DNA of 42,851 nucleotides from an uncultured Eubacteriales bacterium (GTDB taxonomy: Bacteria > Bacillota > Clostridia > Christensenellales > Aristaeellaceae), in the NCBI GenBank assembly GCA_902798105.1, contig CADBVG010000007.1, forward strand, positions 1 to 42,851, given 5' to 3'. A model generated the notes under the pieces. It was not told the origin of the DNA, ran no database searches, and worked only from the letters and a program-made list of their open reading frames with translations. Positions 17,289 to 24,052 of this stretch are shown in pieces (the first letter of the stretch is position 1; every line of letters begins with the position of its first letter). The position numbers were made by a program, and so were the translations under genes.

Positions 17289-17484
17289 AACCCGGCCCTT
17301 TGCCGCCCTTATCACCCGTATTCCGCAGGAATACACGGTTGGGCCTGCAACATGGGCCGGGTTCGTTTGTAAATTGTTCGGATCCGCCACACAGGGATTT
17401 CAATTCCCGTGGATTCTTCCGGATTTGCCGTGTACCGCGTGTACGGCGTGTAATCCGTGTAATTCGTGTAATCCGTGTACGGAT
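17289..17484. repeat. ~195-bp dispersed repeat, copy 1
   Basis: The repeat begins with a foldable module: AACCCGGCCC at 17289-17298 pairs with GGGCCGGGTT at 17354-17363, and an inner hairpin CCGTATTCC-gca-GGAATACACGG lies between them. A tail follows that ends in about four 9-bp units of the type CGTGTAATC. Copy 2 at 19426-19621 is similar over the whole length. The two copies flank the arsR-permease-thioredoxin operon. The reading of the tail as protein (TRITRITR) is an artefact of the 9-bp periodicity. Confidence 0.85.
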
Positions 17485-17492
17485 AACAAAAT

Positions 17493-17508
17493 ATAGAAGT
17501 CTTTCTAT
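17493..17508. promoter_or_regulatory. ArsR operator, upstream copy
   Basis: ATAGAAGTCTTTCTAT is a 6-4-6 inverted repeat with the same ATAGAA/TTCTAT arms as the site at 17554. It ends 8 bp before the -35 box. Confidence 0.6.
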
Positions 17509-17516
17509 TTTTTCTG

Positions 17517-17545
17517 TTGACAAAAGCTTAGCTTCTGCATATAAT
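17517..17545 (+). promoter_or_regulatory. Consensus sigma-A promoter of the arsR operon
   Basis: TTGACA at 17517-17522 and TATAAT at 17540-17545 are both perfect and spaced by 17 bp. Such a promoter would be very strong unless repressed, which fits the two flanking operators. Confidence 0.9.
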
Positions 17546-17553
17546 ATAGACAT

Positions 17554-17569
17554 ATAGAATTTATTCTAT
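17554..17569. promoter_or_regulatory. ArsR operator at the transcription start
   Basis: ATAGAATTTATTCTAT is a 6-4-6 inverted repeat covering the expected start of transcription, with the same arms as the upstream site. ArsR/SmtB repressors bind AT-rich repeats of this kind and release DNA on binding metal. Confidence 0.65.
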
Positions 17570-17586
17570 TGATCGGAGGCGGAAAC

Positions 17587-17895
17587 ATGGAGCAGATTTA
17601 CACCGATACTGCGAAGGTGCTTAAGGCCATTTCCGATCCCAAACGGTTAAAGATCGTGGATATGCTGTCCTGCGGCGAACTGTGTGCCTGCAAGATCCTT
17701 GAAGCCTTTCATATCACACAGCCGACACTTTCCCATGATATGCGGGTATTGATCGAAGCCGGGGTTGTCATTGATCGGCGGGATGGGAAGAATATATACT
17801 ATTCGCTGAACGCCGACAGACTGTCCGCATTCCATGAGACCCTTAAACATATCTTTGAAGAAAAAGCAGACTGCATCTGCCATCGCAAGGAGTAA
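17587..17895 (+). CDS. arsR: ArsR/SmtB-family metal-responsive repressor
   Basis: A 102-residue winged-helix repressor. The alpha-3 metal motif reads CGELCACKIL, the ArsR-type paired cysteines that sense As(III)/Sb(III). The recognition helix is ITQPTLSHDMRVLIEAGVV, and the wing is DRRDGKNIYYSL. An extra CICH near the C-terminus adds possible metal ligands. The start is ATG 17587 with GGAGG 7 nt upstream. The gene is followed by a permease and a thioredoxin-like protein, a common arsenic or metalloid operon. Two matching inverted repeats at its own promoter support autorepression. Confidence 0.92.
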   Translation: MEQIYTDTAKVLKAISDPKRLKIVDMLSCGELCACKILEAFHITQPTLSHDMRVLIEAGVVIDRRDGKNIYYSLNADRLSAFHETLKHIFEEKADCICHRKE

Positions 17896-17916
17896 AGATC
17901 GACTCGGAGGAATCAC

Positions 17917-17943
17917 ACCGATGTTGACGGCATCGGTTTTTCT
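17917..17943 (+). terminator. Terminator or attenuator between arsR and the permease
   Basis: ACCGATG (17917-17923) pairs with CATCGGT (17931-17937) around a 7-nt loop, followed by five Ts. The short stem suggests partial termination, giving more ArsR than permease. Confidence 0.6.
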
Positions 17944-17994
17944 CAGGACAACATATCGAATAATTGCAATATATCAATATTATGGAGGCGTCAA

Positions 17995-18996
17995 ATGAGC
18001 ATTGGGACTATTATTCAGGATGAAGTATTGGGCATGAAATGGCTGAACAGGCTGATCGGGACGCTGCTCTCTTTCCTGGGGTTGAATGCGGACAGTCGAA
18101 TCGGAGCGAGTGTTCAATTCTTTCTCTACGATACCATCAAGATCATGGTGCTGCTGGGATTCCTGATCCTTGTGATCTCTTACATCCAGAGCTACTTTCC
18201 CCCGGAGCGCAGCCGAAGGATTCTTGGACGTTTCCACGGCATCGGCGCAAATATCGTCGGCGCGCTGCTGGGTACGGTAACGCCATTTTGCTCCTGCTCG
18301 TCCATTCCGCTGTTCATCGGATTTACCAGCGCTGGCCTGCCGTTGGGCGTGACGTTCTCCTTCCTGATCTCCTCCCCGATGGTTGATCTCGGCTCGCTGG
18401 TGCTGCTCATGAGCATCTTCGGGTGGAAGGTCGCCGTGGTGTATGTGGTGCTGGGACTGATCGTCGCGGTGATCGGCGGCAGCCTGATCGAACGCCTGCA
18501 CCTTGAAGATCAGGTGGAGGACTACATTCGCAACGGCCATGCGCTGGATGTGCCGCAGAATGAATTGCTGTTCAAAGATCGTCTGAAATACGCCTGGGAG
18601 CAGGTCGTGTCCACCGCAAGGAAGGTCTTTCCGTATGTGCTGGCTGGCGTGGGAATCGGTGCGGTCATTCACAACTGGATTCCAGAAGCATGGGTTGTTG
18701 CGGCGCTGGGCGGCAATAATCCGTTCGGTGTCCTGATTGCCACCATTGTCGGCGTGCCAATGTACGCAGACATCTTCGGCACGATTCCCATTGCCGAGGC
18801 GCTGCTGGCCAAGGGCGCGTTGCTGGGCGTTGTGCTATCCTTCATGATGGCGGTCACGACGCTCTCGCTGCCCAGCCTGATCATGTTGCGCAAAGCCGTG
18901 AAACCGAAGCTGCTGGGTATTTTTATAGCCATATGCGCTGCTGGAATCGTTATCGTGGGCTATATGTTCAATGTCATTCAGCGTTGGATCATCTGA
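17995..18996 (+). CDS. arsP: ArsP-type permease (DUF318 family)
   Basis: A 333-residue integral membrane protein with about eight hydrophobic segments. The conserved TPFCSCSSIPLFIGF motif in segment 3 marks the ArsP/UPF0718 family and carries the cysteines thought to handle trivalent organoarsenicals. A second family motif is GVPMYADIFGTIPIAEAL. The loop at residues about 165-200 is cytosolic and charged. The start has GGAGG 7 nt upstream. With ArsR before it and a thioredoxin-like protein after it, the likely job is efflux of methylated or other trivalent arsenic species. Confidence 0.88.
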   Translation: MSIGTIIQDEVLGMKWLNRLIGTLLSFLGLNADSRIGASVQFFLYDTIKIMVLLGFLILVISYIQSYFPPERSRRILGRFHGIGANIVGALLGTVTPFCSCSSIPLFIGFTSAGLPLGVTFSFLISSPMVDLGSLVLLMSIFGWKVAVVYVVLGLIVAVIGGSLIERLHLEDQVEDYIRNGHALDVPQNELLFKDRLKYAWEQVVSTARKVFPYVLAGVGIGAVIHNWIPEAWVVAALGGNNPFGVLIATIVGVPMYADIFGTIPIAEALLAKGALLGVVLSFMMAVTTLSLPSLIMLRKAVKPKLLGIFIAICAAGIVIVGYMFNVIQRWII

Positions 18997-19023
18997 CGCA
19001 GCATTATAAAGGAGGCAATAATC

Positions 19024-19407
19024 ATGTTCGGAATTGGTAAGAAGAAGGAAGAAACCCAGGCAACCAGCTGCTGCTGCAATCAGCCTGATAAAGGCAATGC
19101 ACAGTGCGGCTGCAACATGGCAGATCAGGCGGATTGCGGGTGCGCTGCAAATGTCGGGAACACCGTGAAGATACTGGGTTCCGGCTGCAAGAACTGTCAC
19201 ACCCTGCTGGAGAATACACAGGCAGCGGTAAAGGCAATGGGCAAATCCAATTCAATCAGGATCGAGTATATCACAGACATGCCCACTGTCATGAGCTATG
19301 GCGTCATGAGTATGCCAGCTCTTGTCCTGAACGAGAAGGTCGTATCGATGGGTAAGGTTTTAAAGCCTTCCGAGGTACAGAGAATTCTGGAAAACTCAGG
19401 GTGCTAA
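19024..19407 (+). CDS. Thioredoxin-family redox protein with cysteine-rich N-terminus
   Basis: A 127-residue protein. Residues about 15-45 are a cysteine-rich lead (SCCCNQPD, CGCNMADQADCGC). Residues 50-127 are a small thioredoxin fold with the active site GSGCKNCHTL and the cis-proline loop GVMSMPALVLNEKV. Proteins of this redox-active-disulfide family sit beside ArsP permeases. The N-terminal cysteines could bind arsenite and hand it to the permease; this is inference. GGAGG precedes the ATG. Confidence 0.85.
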   Translation: MFGIGKKKEETQATSCCCNQPDKGNAQCGCNMADQADCGCAANVGNTVKILGSGCKNCHTLLENTQAAVKAMGKSNSIRIEYITDMPTVMSYGVMSMPALVLNEKVVSMGKVLKPSEVQRILENSGC

Positions 19408-19425
19408 AAAGCAAGGCCATATATT

Positions 19426-19621
19426 AACCCGGTCCGTTGCCGCCCTTATCCCCCGTATTCCGCAGGAATACACGGTTGGGCCTGCATCATGGGCCGGGTT
19501 CTATTTGGGAGTTATCTGATATAGTCACCTTGGGATTCGATTTCCCGTGGAATTGCCCGGATTTATCGTGCGCCGCGTGTATGGCGTGCAATCCGTGTAA
19601 TTCGTGTAATCCATGTACGGA
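19426..19621. repeat. ~195-bp dispersed repeat, copy 2
   Basis: This copy has the same layout as the one at 17289: AACCCGG-/-GGGCCGGGTT outer stem (19426-19435 and 19491-19500), the same inner GGAATACACGG hairpin, and the same 9-bp periodic tail (CGTGTAATT and relatives). It starts 18 bp after the thioredoxin stop. The foldable head followed by TCTATTT might also serve as the operon's terminator. Confidence 0.85.
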
Positions 19622-19629
19622 TAGGACTG

Positions 19630-20040
19630 TCAGCCAGTATAGGCATTTTTCGCCGAATTGGAGAAGTCCTGCTTTGCCAGCCATTCCCTTTCCTCATCAT
19701 TTTCCGGAATGTCAATGCGCTCGATCTTGAAGATGACCGGTCTCGTCCCATCATTACAGCAGGCGATCATGATCCGGTCATCATTCGTCCAGCCCTTCAT
19801 GACCGATCCACCCTGCAACGCCGTATAAACATAGCGGCTGACTGCGTCCCAGGCCTCGCCACAGAATTTGCCATCCATCAGGTGGTAAAAATCATCCTGT
19901 TGCGGTGTGCGCTTCAATATGAATTCGTCACCCACGTTGAAGAAGGGACAGGGGCCGGACTTGGGATCGGCCAGATACTTCTCCTGATAATCGGTAAAAC
20001 ACTTCTTTTCCAGAACGGTGATCTTACATTCGTGCTGCAT
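19630..20040 (-). CDS. TIGR04076-family protein
   Basis: A 136-residue soluble protein. The pattern CKITVLEKKCFTDYQEKY, then GPCPFFNVGDEF, then CGEAWDAVSRYVYTALQGG, and finally CNDGTRPVIFKIERI matches the TIGR04076 family of small cysteine-containing proteins from anaerobes. The function is unknown. The conserved cysteines suggest metal or redox chemistry. The start ATG has GGAGGAGG upstream. It lies downstream of, and in the same direction as, the Crp/Fnr gene and could be cotranscribed with it (62-nt gap). Confidence 0.85.
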   Translation of the reverse strand: MQHECKITVLEKKCFTDYQEKYLADPKSGPCPFFNVGDEFILKRTPQQDDFYHLMDGKFCGEAWDAVSRYVYTALQGGSVMKGWTNDDRIMIACCNDGTRPVIFKIERIDIPENDEEREWLAKQDFSNSAKNAYTG

Positions 20041-20102
20041 AATGGTACCTCCTCCATCGATCTATTAGTATGAATCATAAGGTCATTCCTGTGGTAGCCC
20101 GA

Positions 20103-20777
20103 TTATTGACTTAACACCTCCTGTAATGCCTCTTCATCGTGGATCGTAATGACCGCTGATGAATGGGAAATAATACCTTGTTCCTCCAAGCGCTTCAATT
20201 CTCTGTGAAGTGATGGCCGGGATACATTCATCAGCATGGCCCATTTGGATACTGATTCGGGAATAGGAATCGCGTTGTTCCCTGCCTGGCGCATTTGCGT
20301 CAAAAGCCAGAAAGCCGCCTTTTGTGCGATCCCACTGTAGGACAACAATTCAAGCCGCTGCTGCAGCATATATGTGGCCGAGGCGATCTCTGTCGTGAAA
20401 TTCTCCAGAATTCGGATATTCTTGTACATCAGCGAGAGCAGATCTTCTTTTTGGAACATCAGAACCGTCACCGGCTCCAGCGCGACGACATCGCAGGGGT
20501 ATTTTTGTGAGATCGAAAATGCCGCAGCCGGGCCGATCATCGTTCCTGGCCCGCGAACGGAGACATTGACCTGGCTCCCGTTCGGGAATGATTTCTGTGC
20601 CTCTACGCGCCCTTCCAGTATGATGCCGATCCGCGACGCCTGATCCATCAAATGAAAAATGATTTCCCCTTTTTCGTAGCATTGGATGTGATGCGTCGAA
20701 GATGCCAGGACGGCCCGGAGCTCGCTGGCAGGTATTCCATGAAACAATTTGCTTTTTTCAAGAACGGAGTAATCCAT
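20103..20777 (-). CDS. Crp/Fnr-family transcription regulator
   Basis: A 224-residue regulator. The N-terminal cyclic-nucleotide-type beta roll spans about 10-115 (GEIIFHLMDQASRIGIILEGRVE...). The dimer helix spans 120-150, and a Crp-type helix-turn-helix follows at about 180-205 (SKWAMLMNVSRPSLHRELKRLEEQGI). It lacks the N-terminal cysteine set of Fnr, so it does not carry that Fe-S cluster. It might bind haem or another ligand, as HcpR and related regulators do. It is divergent from a redox operon, and a perfect palindrome lies between them, so it probably controls both. Confidence 0.9.
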   Translation of the reverse strand: MDYSVLEKSKLFHGIPASELRAVLASSTHHIQCYEKGEIIFHLMDQASRIGIILEGRVEAQKSFPNGSQVNVSVRGPGTMIGPAAAFSISQKYPCDVVALEPVTVLMFQKEDLLSLMYKNIRILENFTTEIASATYMLQQRLELLSYSGIAQKAAFWLLTQMRQAGNNAIPIPESVSKWAMLMNVSRPSLHRELKRLEEQGIISHSSAVITIHDEEALQEVLSQ

Positions 20778-20808
20778 AATCCTCCCCCTTTTCCCGTTTC
20801 ACAATTCC

Positions 20809-20814
20809 ATTATA
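20809..20814 (-). promoter_or_regulatory. Extended -10 box of the Crp/Fnr gene
   Basis: On the minus strand TGCTATAAT gives a perfect -10 with TG-type extension. No good -35 box lies 17 bp upstream. Instead the palindrome at 20835-20850 is centred about 41 bp from the expected start. Confidence 0.65.
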
Positions 20815-20834
20815 GCACAAAAAAACCAAAAGCA

Positions 20835-20850
20835 TGTATCTCCAGATACA
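20835..20850. promoter_or_regulatory. Crp/Fnr-type operator shared by divergent promoters
   Basis: TGTATCTCCAGATACA is a perfect palindrome of two 7-bp arms around 2 bp. It has the size and symmetry of a Crp/Fnr site. Its centre (20842.5) is about 40-42 bp from the likely start points of both divergent transcripts, the classical class-II activator position. Confidence 0.7.
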
Positions 20851-20871
20851 GGCAACTGAGATAATTCTGAG

Positions 20872-20877
20872 TATACT
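20872..20877 (+). promoter_or_regulatory. -10 box of the redox operon
   Basis: TATACT lies 31 bp before the first gene. The bases 17 bp upstream (CAGGCA) do not match a -35 box, as expected for an activator-dependent promoter. The operator centre is about 41 bp from the predicted start. Confidence 0.55.
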
Positions 20878-20907
20878 GATACCAGTGAGGCAAGGGAGGC
20901 GAGCTTG

Positions 20908-21624
20908 ATGATCCGGAAAATCATCCACATAGACGAGGAAAAATGCGACGGTTGCGGCCTGTGCGCCGAGGCCTGCCATGAAGGGGCCATTGATATTGTC
21001 GATGGCAAGGCGAAGCTCATGCGGGAAAATTTCTGCGACGGTTTCGGCGATTGTCTGCCGAACTGCCCGACCGGAGCAATCACATTTGAAGAACGCGAGG
21101 CACCGGCCTATGATGAAGCGGTGGTCAAGAAAGCGCAGGAGGTCAAGAAAATGGATGGAATGAAGAACATTCAGCATGAAGGTGGATGCCCCGGATCGAG
21201 AATGATGCAGTTTGCGCATGAGGATACGGAGAATACAGCAATCGGCACGGCAAAGCCGGTTTCCCGCCTGGGGCAATGGCCCTGCCAGATCAAGCTGGTA
21301 CCGACGCAGGCACCCTTCTTTGACGGCGCGAAGCTGCTGATTGCCGCCGACTGTACGGCTTATGCCTACGCCAATATGCATGAGGATTTCATGCGGGGAA
21401 AGATCACGATCATCGGCTGTCCGAAGCTGGACGCCGTGGATTACACGGACAAGCTGACCGGGATCATCCGCGACAATGACATTAAGAGCGTGACGATCGT
21501 CCGCATGGAGGTGCCCTGCTGCGGCGGCCTGCAGAGGGCGGCGGAAAACGCGCTTCGGAACAGCGGGAAATTCATCCCGTGGCAGGTCGTGACGATTTCC
21601 CGGGACGGCAACATTCTGGACTGA
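20908..21624 (+). CDS. 4Fe-4S ferredoxin-type protein, first gene of the redox operon
   Basis: A 238-residue iron-sulfur protein. Residues about 12-60 are a two-cluster ferredoxin (CDGCGLCAEACHEGAI and CDGFGDCLPNCPTGAI). The remaining about 150 residues form a second domain with cysteines in GGCPGSRM, WPCQIKLVP, ADCTAYAY, IIGCPKLD and PCCGGLQRA. Proteins of this shape are common in anaerobes next to hybrid-cluster or flavodiiron genes. They probably pass electrons or sense redox state. The start is ATG 20908 with GGGAGG 8 nt upstream. It leads a tight five-gene operon. Confidence 0.85.
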   Translation: MIRKIIHIDEEKCDGCGLCAEACHEGAIDIVDGKAKLMRENFCDGFGDCLPNCPTGAITFEEREAPAYDEAVVKKAQEVKKMDGMKNIQHEGGCPGSRMMQFAHEDTENTAIGTAKPVSRLGQWPCQIKLVPTQAPFFDGAKLLIAADCTAYAYANMHEDFMRGKITIIGCPKLDAVDYTDKLTGIIRDNDIKSVTIVRMEVPCCGGLQRAAENALRNSGKFIPWQVVTISRDGNILD

Positions 21625-21636
21625 GGAGGGTTCAAC

Positions 21637-22314
21637 ATGGAGTGGAAAGATAAGATCGGTTCCTTCAAGCAGATCGACGTAAGGGGCATTCAGGGTAATT
21701 TCTTCCCTGGCCTGAAAAAGCAGGCCACGCAGCTTCCTGTCGGCAGCGGCCTGGAGATCATCCAGTCGTTTGACCCAATCCCCCTGTATGAAGTGATGGA
21801 AGACCTGGGATTTGAGCACTTCACCGAACAGAAGGGCGACGCCGAATATCATGCTTACTTCTATCGGACCGAGGTCAGGCGGGAAGAAAAGGACATTCCG
21901 ATGCGTCCGGCAGCGCTAACCAATATGCCACTGATCGATGAAAAGCTGGGAAACATCGCGGTCAGCTTCTGGGATCTGACTTGGAACGACGAGCATCGGC
22001 ACCTGCCCTATGAGGTTCGTTTGCTGCTCTCCCTCACCAACGCCGTTGGCGCGGGCCGGATGCGGCAGGCATCGCGGGAACTGGTAAAGGCCTATATCCA
22101 TGGCCTCGACAGCGCGGCGCTGGACGATGTGTTCGAGCTGCTGGCCTGGAATCAGGGGATCGGCTATTTCAGCAGCGAGATCGGCCCCTCCACGCTGTTT
22201 GCCGCGTACAAGACCATCAAGCATATGGAAAAGCAGGGCAAGGAACGCGGCGAGATCTGCGAAACGCTCAAGGAAAATTTTGGCGAGAAGAATCCGGACG
22301 TGAAGGTGCAGTAG
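21637..22314 (+). CDS. DUF2249-domain protein
   Basis: A 225-residue two-part protein. Residues about 1-75 match the DUF2249 pattern (IDVRGIQGNFFPGLKKQA, then GSGLEIIQSFDPIPLYEVME). This TusA-like fold is often found in nitric-oxide and respiratory stress operons. Residues about 105-225 are all-helical and resemble an AhpD/carboxymuconolactone-decarboxylase-like bundle (RHLPYEVRLLLSLTNAVG), but without a clear CxxC. It follows the ferredoxin by 12 nt with a GGAGGG site. The role is unknown; context suggests redox stress. Confidence 0.75.
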   Translation: MEWKDKIGSFKQIDVRGIQGNFFPGLKKQATQLPVGSGLEIIQSFDPIPLYEVMEDLGFEHFTEQKGDAEYHAYFYRTEVRREEKDIPMRPAALTNMPLIDEKLGNIAVSFWDLTWNDEHRHLPYEVRLLLSLTNAVGAGRMRQASRELVKAYIHGLDSAALDDVFELLAWNQGIGYFSSEIGPSTLFAAYKTIKHMEKQGKERGEICETLKENFGEKNPDVKVQ

Positions 22315-22326
22315 AGGCGGTTCGAT

Positions 22327-22980
22327 ATGAAAGATGCGGTTGGAAGGATTTTCTCCATTGCCGGGGATAACCGGCCTGTTCCGGGCTGCACCGTATCAAA
22401 GACAATCTGCGATAGGGAGAACGGCGTTTCAGTCTTTTCCCTCGCCAAGCAGACGGACATCAGTGCGGAAATCTATCCTTATCACAAGTTGCTGATCATT
22501 GCGGATGGCCGCCTGGAAGTCTATCAATCGGACGGCAATTCCCAGGGACTCAGAAAAGGAGAATCCTTGGTGACGGAAACGGACATTCCCGTGGGAATGC
22601 GGACGGATACAGGCGTAGTATATACAGAAATTGAGATCAGGAGGACAGATGTCATGAATAACGCGATCAAAACGGGTGAAATCTTTAAGCTGTCAGAGCT
22701 TGTGCCCTATCAGGAGGGCAAAATCGTGAACATGGACGTGGTGCACAACGACAAGATGAAATTTGTCGTGATGACCTTCGATGCCGGAACGGGCCTCTCC
22801 GAACACGCTGCTCCCGGCGAGGCACTGATCTTCGCTCTGGACGGCGAAGCGGTGATTGGCTATGAGGGCAAGGAGCATCCGATCAAGGCCGGGGAGAACT
22901 TCCATTTCGCCAAGGGTGGCCTGCACTCTGTCAAGGCGAATGGCCGGTTCAAGATGGCGCTGCTCCTGACGCTGGAATAA
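22327..22980 (+). CDS. Double-cupin protein
   Basis: A 217-residue protein with two cupin-like halves. The N-terminal half (about 25-105) is degenerate, with few metal ligands. The C-terminal half (about 130-217) shows typical strands (MTFDAGTGLSEHAAPGEALIFALDGEA and KAGENFHFAKGGLHSV), with histidines and a glutamate that could bind metal. Such small cupins occur in Crp-regulated stress operons. It is preceded by GAGGCGG 8 nt before ATG and lies 12 nt after the DUF2249 gene. The substrate is unknown. Confidence 0.8.
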   Translation: MKDAVGRIFSIAGDNRPVPGCTVSKTICDRENGVSVFSLAKQTDISAEIYPYHKLLIIADGRLEVYQSDGNSQGLRKGESLVTETDIPVGMRTDTGVVYTEIEIRRTDVMNNAIKTGEIFKLSELVPYQEGKIVNMDVVHNDKMKFVVMTFDAGTGLSEHAAPGEALIFALDGEAVIGYEGKEHPIKAGENFHFAKGGLHSVKANGRFKMALLLTLE

Positions 22981-23002
22981 ATTGACCTCATGGGGTGAGA
23001 TC

Positions 23003-24040
23003 ATGATTAAAGTTGCTTTGTTTGACGCAAAGGCCTATGACAGGCCGTCCTTTGAACACTATGGCAGTCTTCGGGATGTGGAATTCCGATTCCTGGAGAC
23101 CAAGCTGAATGAGGATACCGTAGAGCTGGCCCGGGGCTGCGACGCCGTTTGCGTATTTGTCAACGACACCGTCAATGCGGCGGTCATTGACAAGCTGTAC
23201 GCGTATGGGGTCAAGCTGATTGCCCTGCGCTCGGCAGGCTACAACAATGTGGATGTGAAGGCCGCCTTCGGCAAGGTGCATGTGGTGCATGTGCCCGCCT
23301 ATTCGCCCTACGCGGTGGCAGAGCATGCCATGGCGTTGCTGCTGACCTCCGTGCGCCGGATTCACAAAGCGTACAACCGGACGCGGGACTTCAACTTCTC
23401 GTTGAATGGGCTCACCGGCTTCGATCTCCACGGAAAGACCGTGGGCGTGATCGGCACCGGCAGGATCGGACGAATCTTCATCGACATCTGCCGGGGCTTC
23501 GGCATGAACGTCATTGCTTATGACCACTTTCCGGCAAAGGACAGCGGCATCCATTATGTTGCGCTGGACGAATTATTCAAGCAAAGCGACATCATCTCGC
23601 TTCACTGCCCCCTGACCGATGATACACGCCACATGATCGACGGGGCCGCTATTGAAAAGATGAAAAAGGGCGTCGTGATCCTCAACACCTCCCGGGGCGG
23701 ACTGATCGACGCGGAGGCGCTGCTGGAGGGCATTAAGGCAAGGAAGATCGGCGCGGCCTGCCTGGACGTGTACGAGGAGGAGGCGGACATCTTCTTCGAG
23801 GATCGCTCCGGCCACATCCTGAACGATGAGCTGCTTTCCCGCCTGATCTCCATGCCCAATGTCATCGTCACGTCCCACCAGGCCTTCCTGACTGAGGAGG
23901 CGCTGAACAATATCGCCGATACGACAGTGAACAACATCCGCTCCTGTTTTGACAACGATGGCGTCTGCGACAACGAGCTGTGCTATCGCTGCGGCAATAT
24001 TGAGCAGTGCAAAAAGGAACGAAAGGAAAAATGTTTTTAG
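23003..24040 (+). CDS. D-2-hydroxyacid (D-lactate) dehydrogenase with cysteine-rich tail
   Basis: A 345-residue NAD-dependent dehydrogenase of the LdhA type. It has the Rossmann motif GVIGTGRIGR, the substrate arginine in LRSAGYNNVD, the NTSRGGLID signature and the catalytic histidine in TSHQAFLTEEAL. It probably interconverts pyruvate and D-lactate and so reoxidises NADH. The last 24 residues add a cysteine cluster (CDNELCYRCGNIEQC... and a final C), not part of ordinary LdhA, which may bind a metal. The start is ATG 23003, with GGGGTGAG upstream, rather than 22982. Confidence 0.88.
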   Translation: MIKVALFDAKAYDRPSFEHYGSLRDVEFRFLETKLNEDTVELARGCDAVCVFVNDTVNAAVIDKLYAYGVKLIALRSAGYNNVDVKAAFGKVHVVHVPAYSPYAVAEHAMALLLTSVRRIHKAYNRTRDFNFSLNGLTGFDLHGKTVGVIGTGRIGRIFIDICRGFGMNVIAYDHFPAKDSGIHYVALDELFKQSDIISLHCPLTDDTRHMIDGAAIEKMKKGVVILNTSRGGLIDAEALLEGIKARKIGAACLDVYEEEADIFFEDRSGHILNDELLSRLISMPNVIVTSHQAFLTEEALNNIADTTVNNIRSCFDNDGVCDNELCYRCGNIEQCKKERKEKCF

Positions 24041-24052
24041 GAGGAAGGCAGC

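Noticed and set aside
17281..17553. A protein rich in Thr-Arg-Ile repeats
   Set aside because: It is produced by the 9-bp periodic tail of a non-coding repeat; the second copy gives a different frame.
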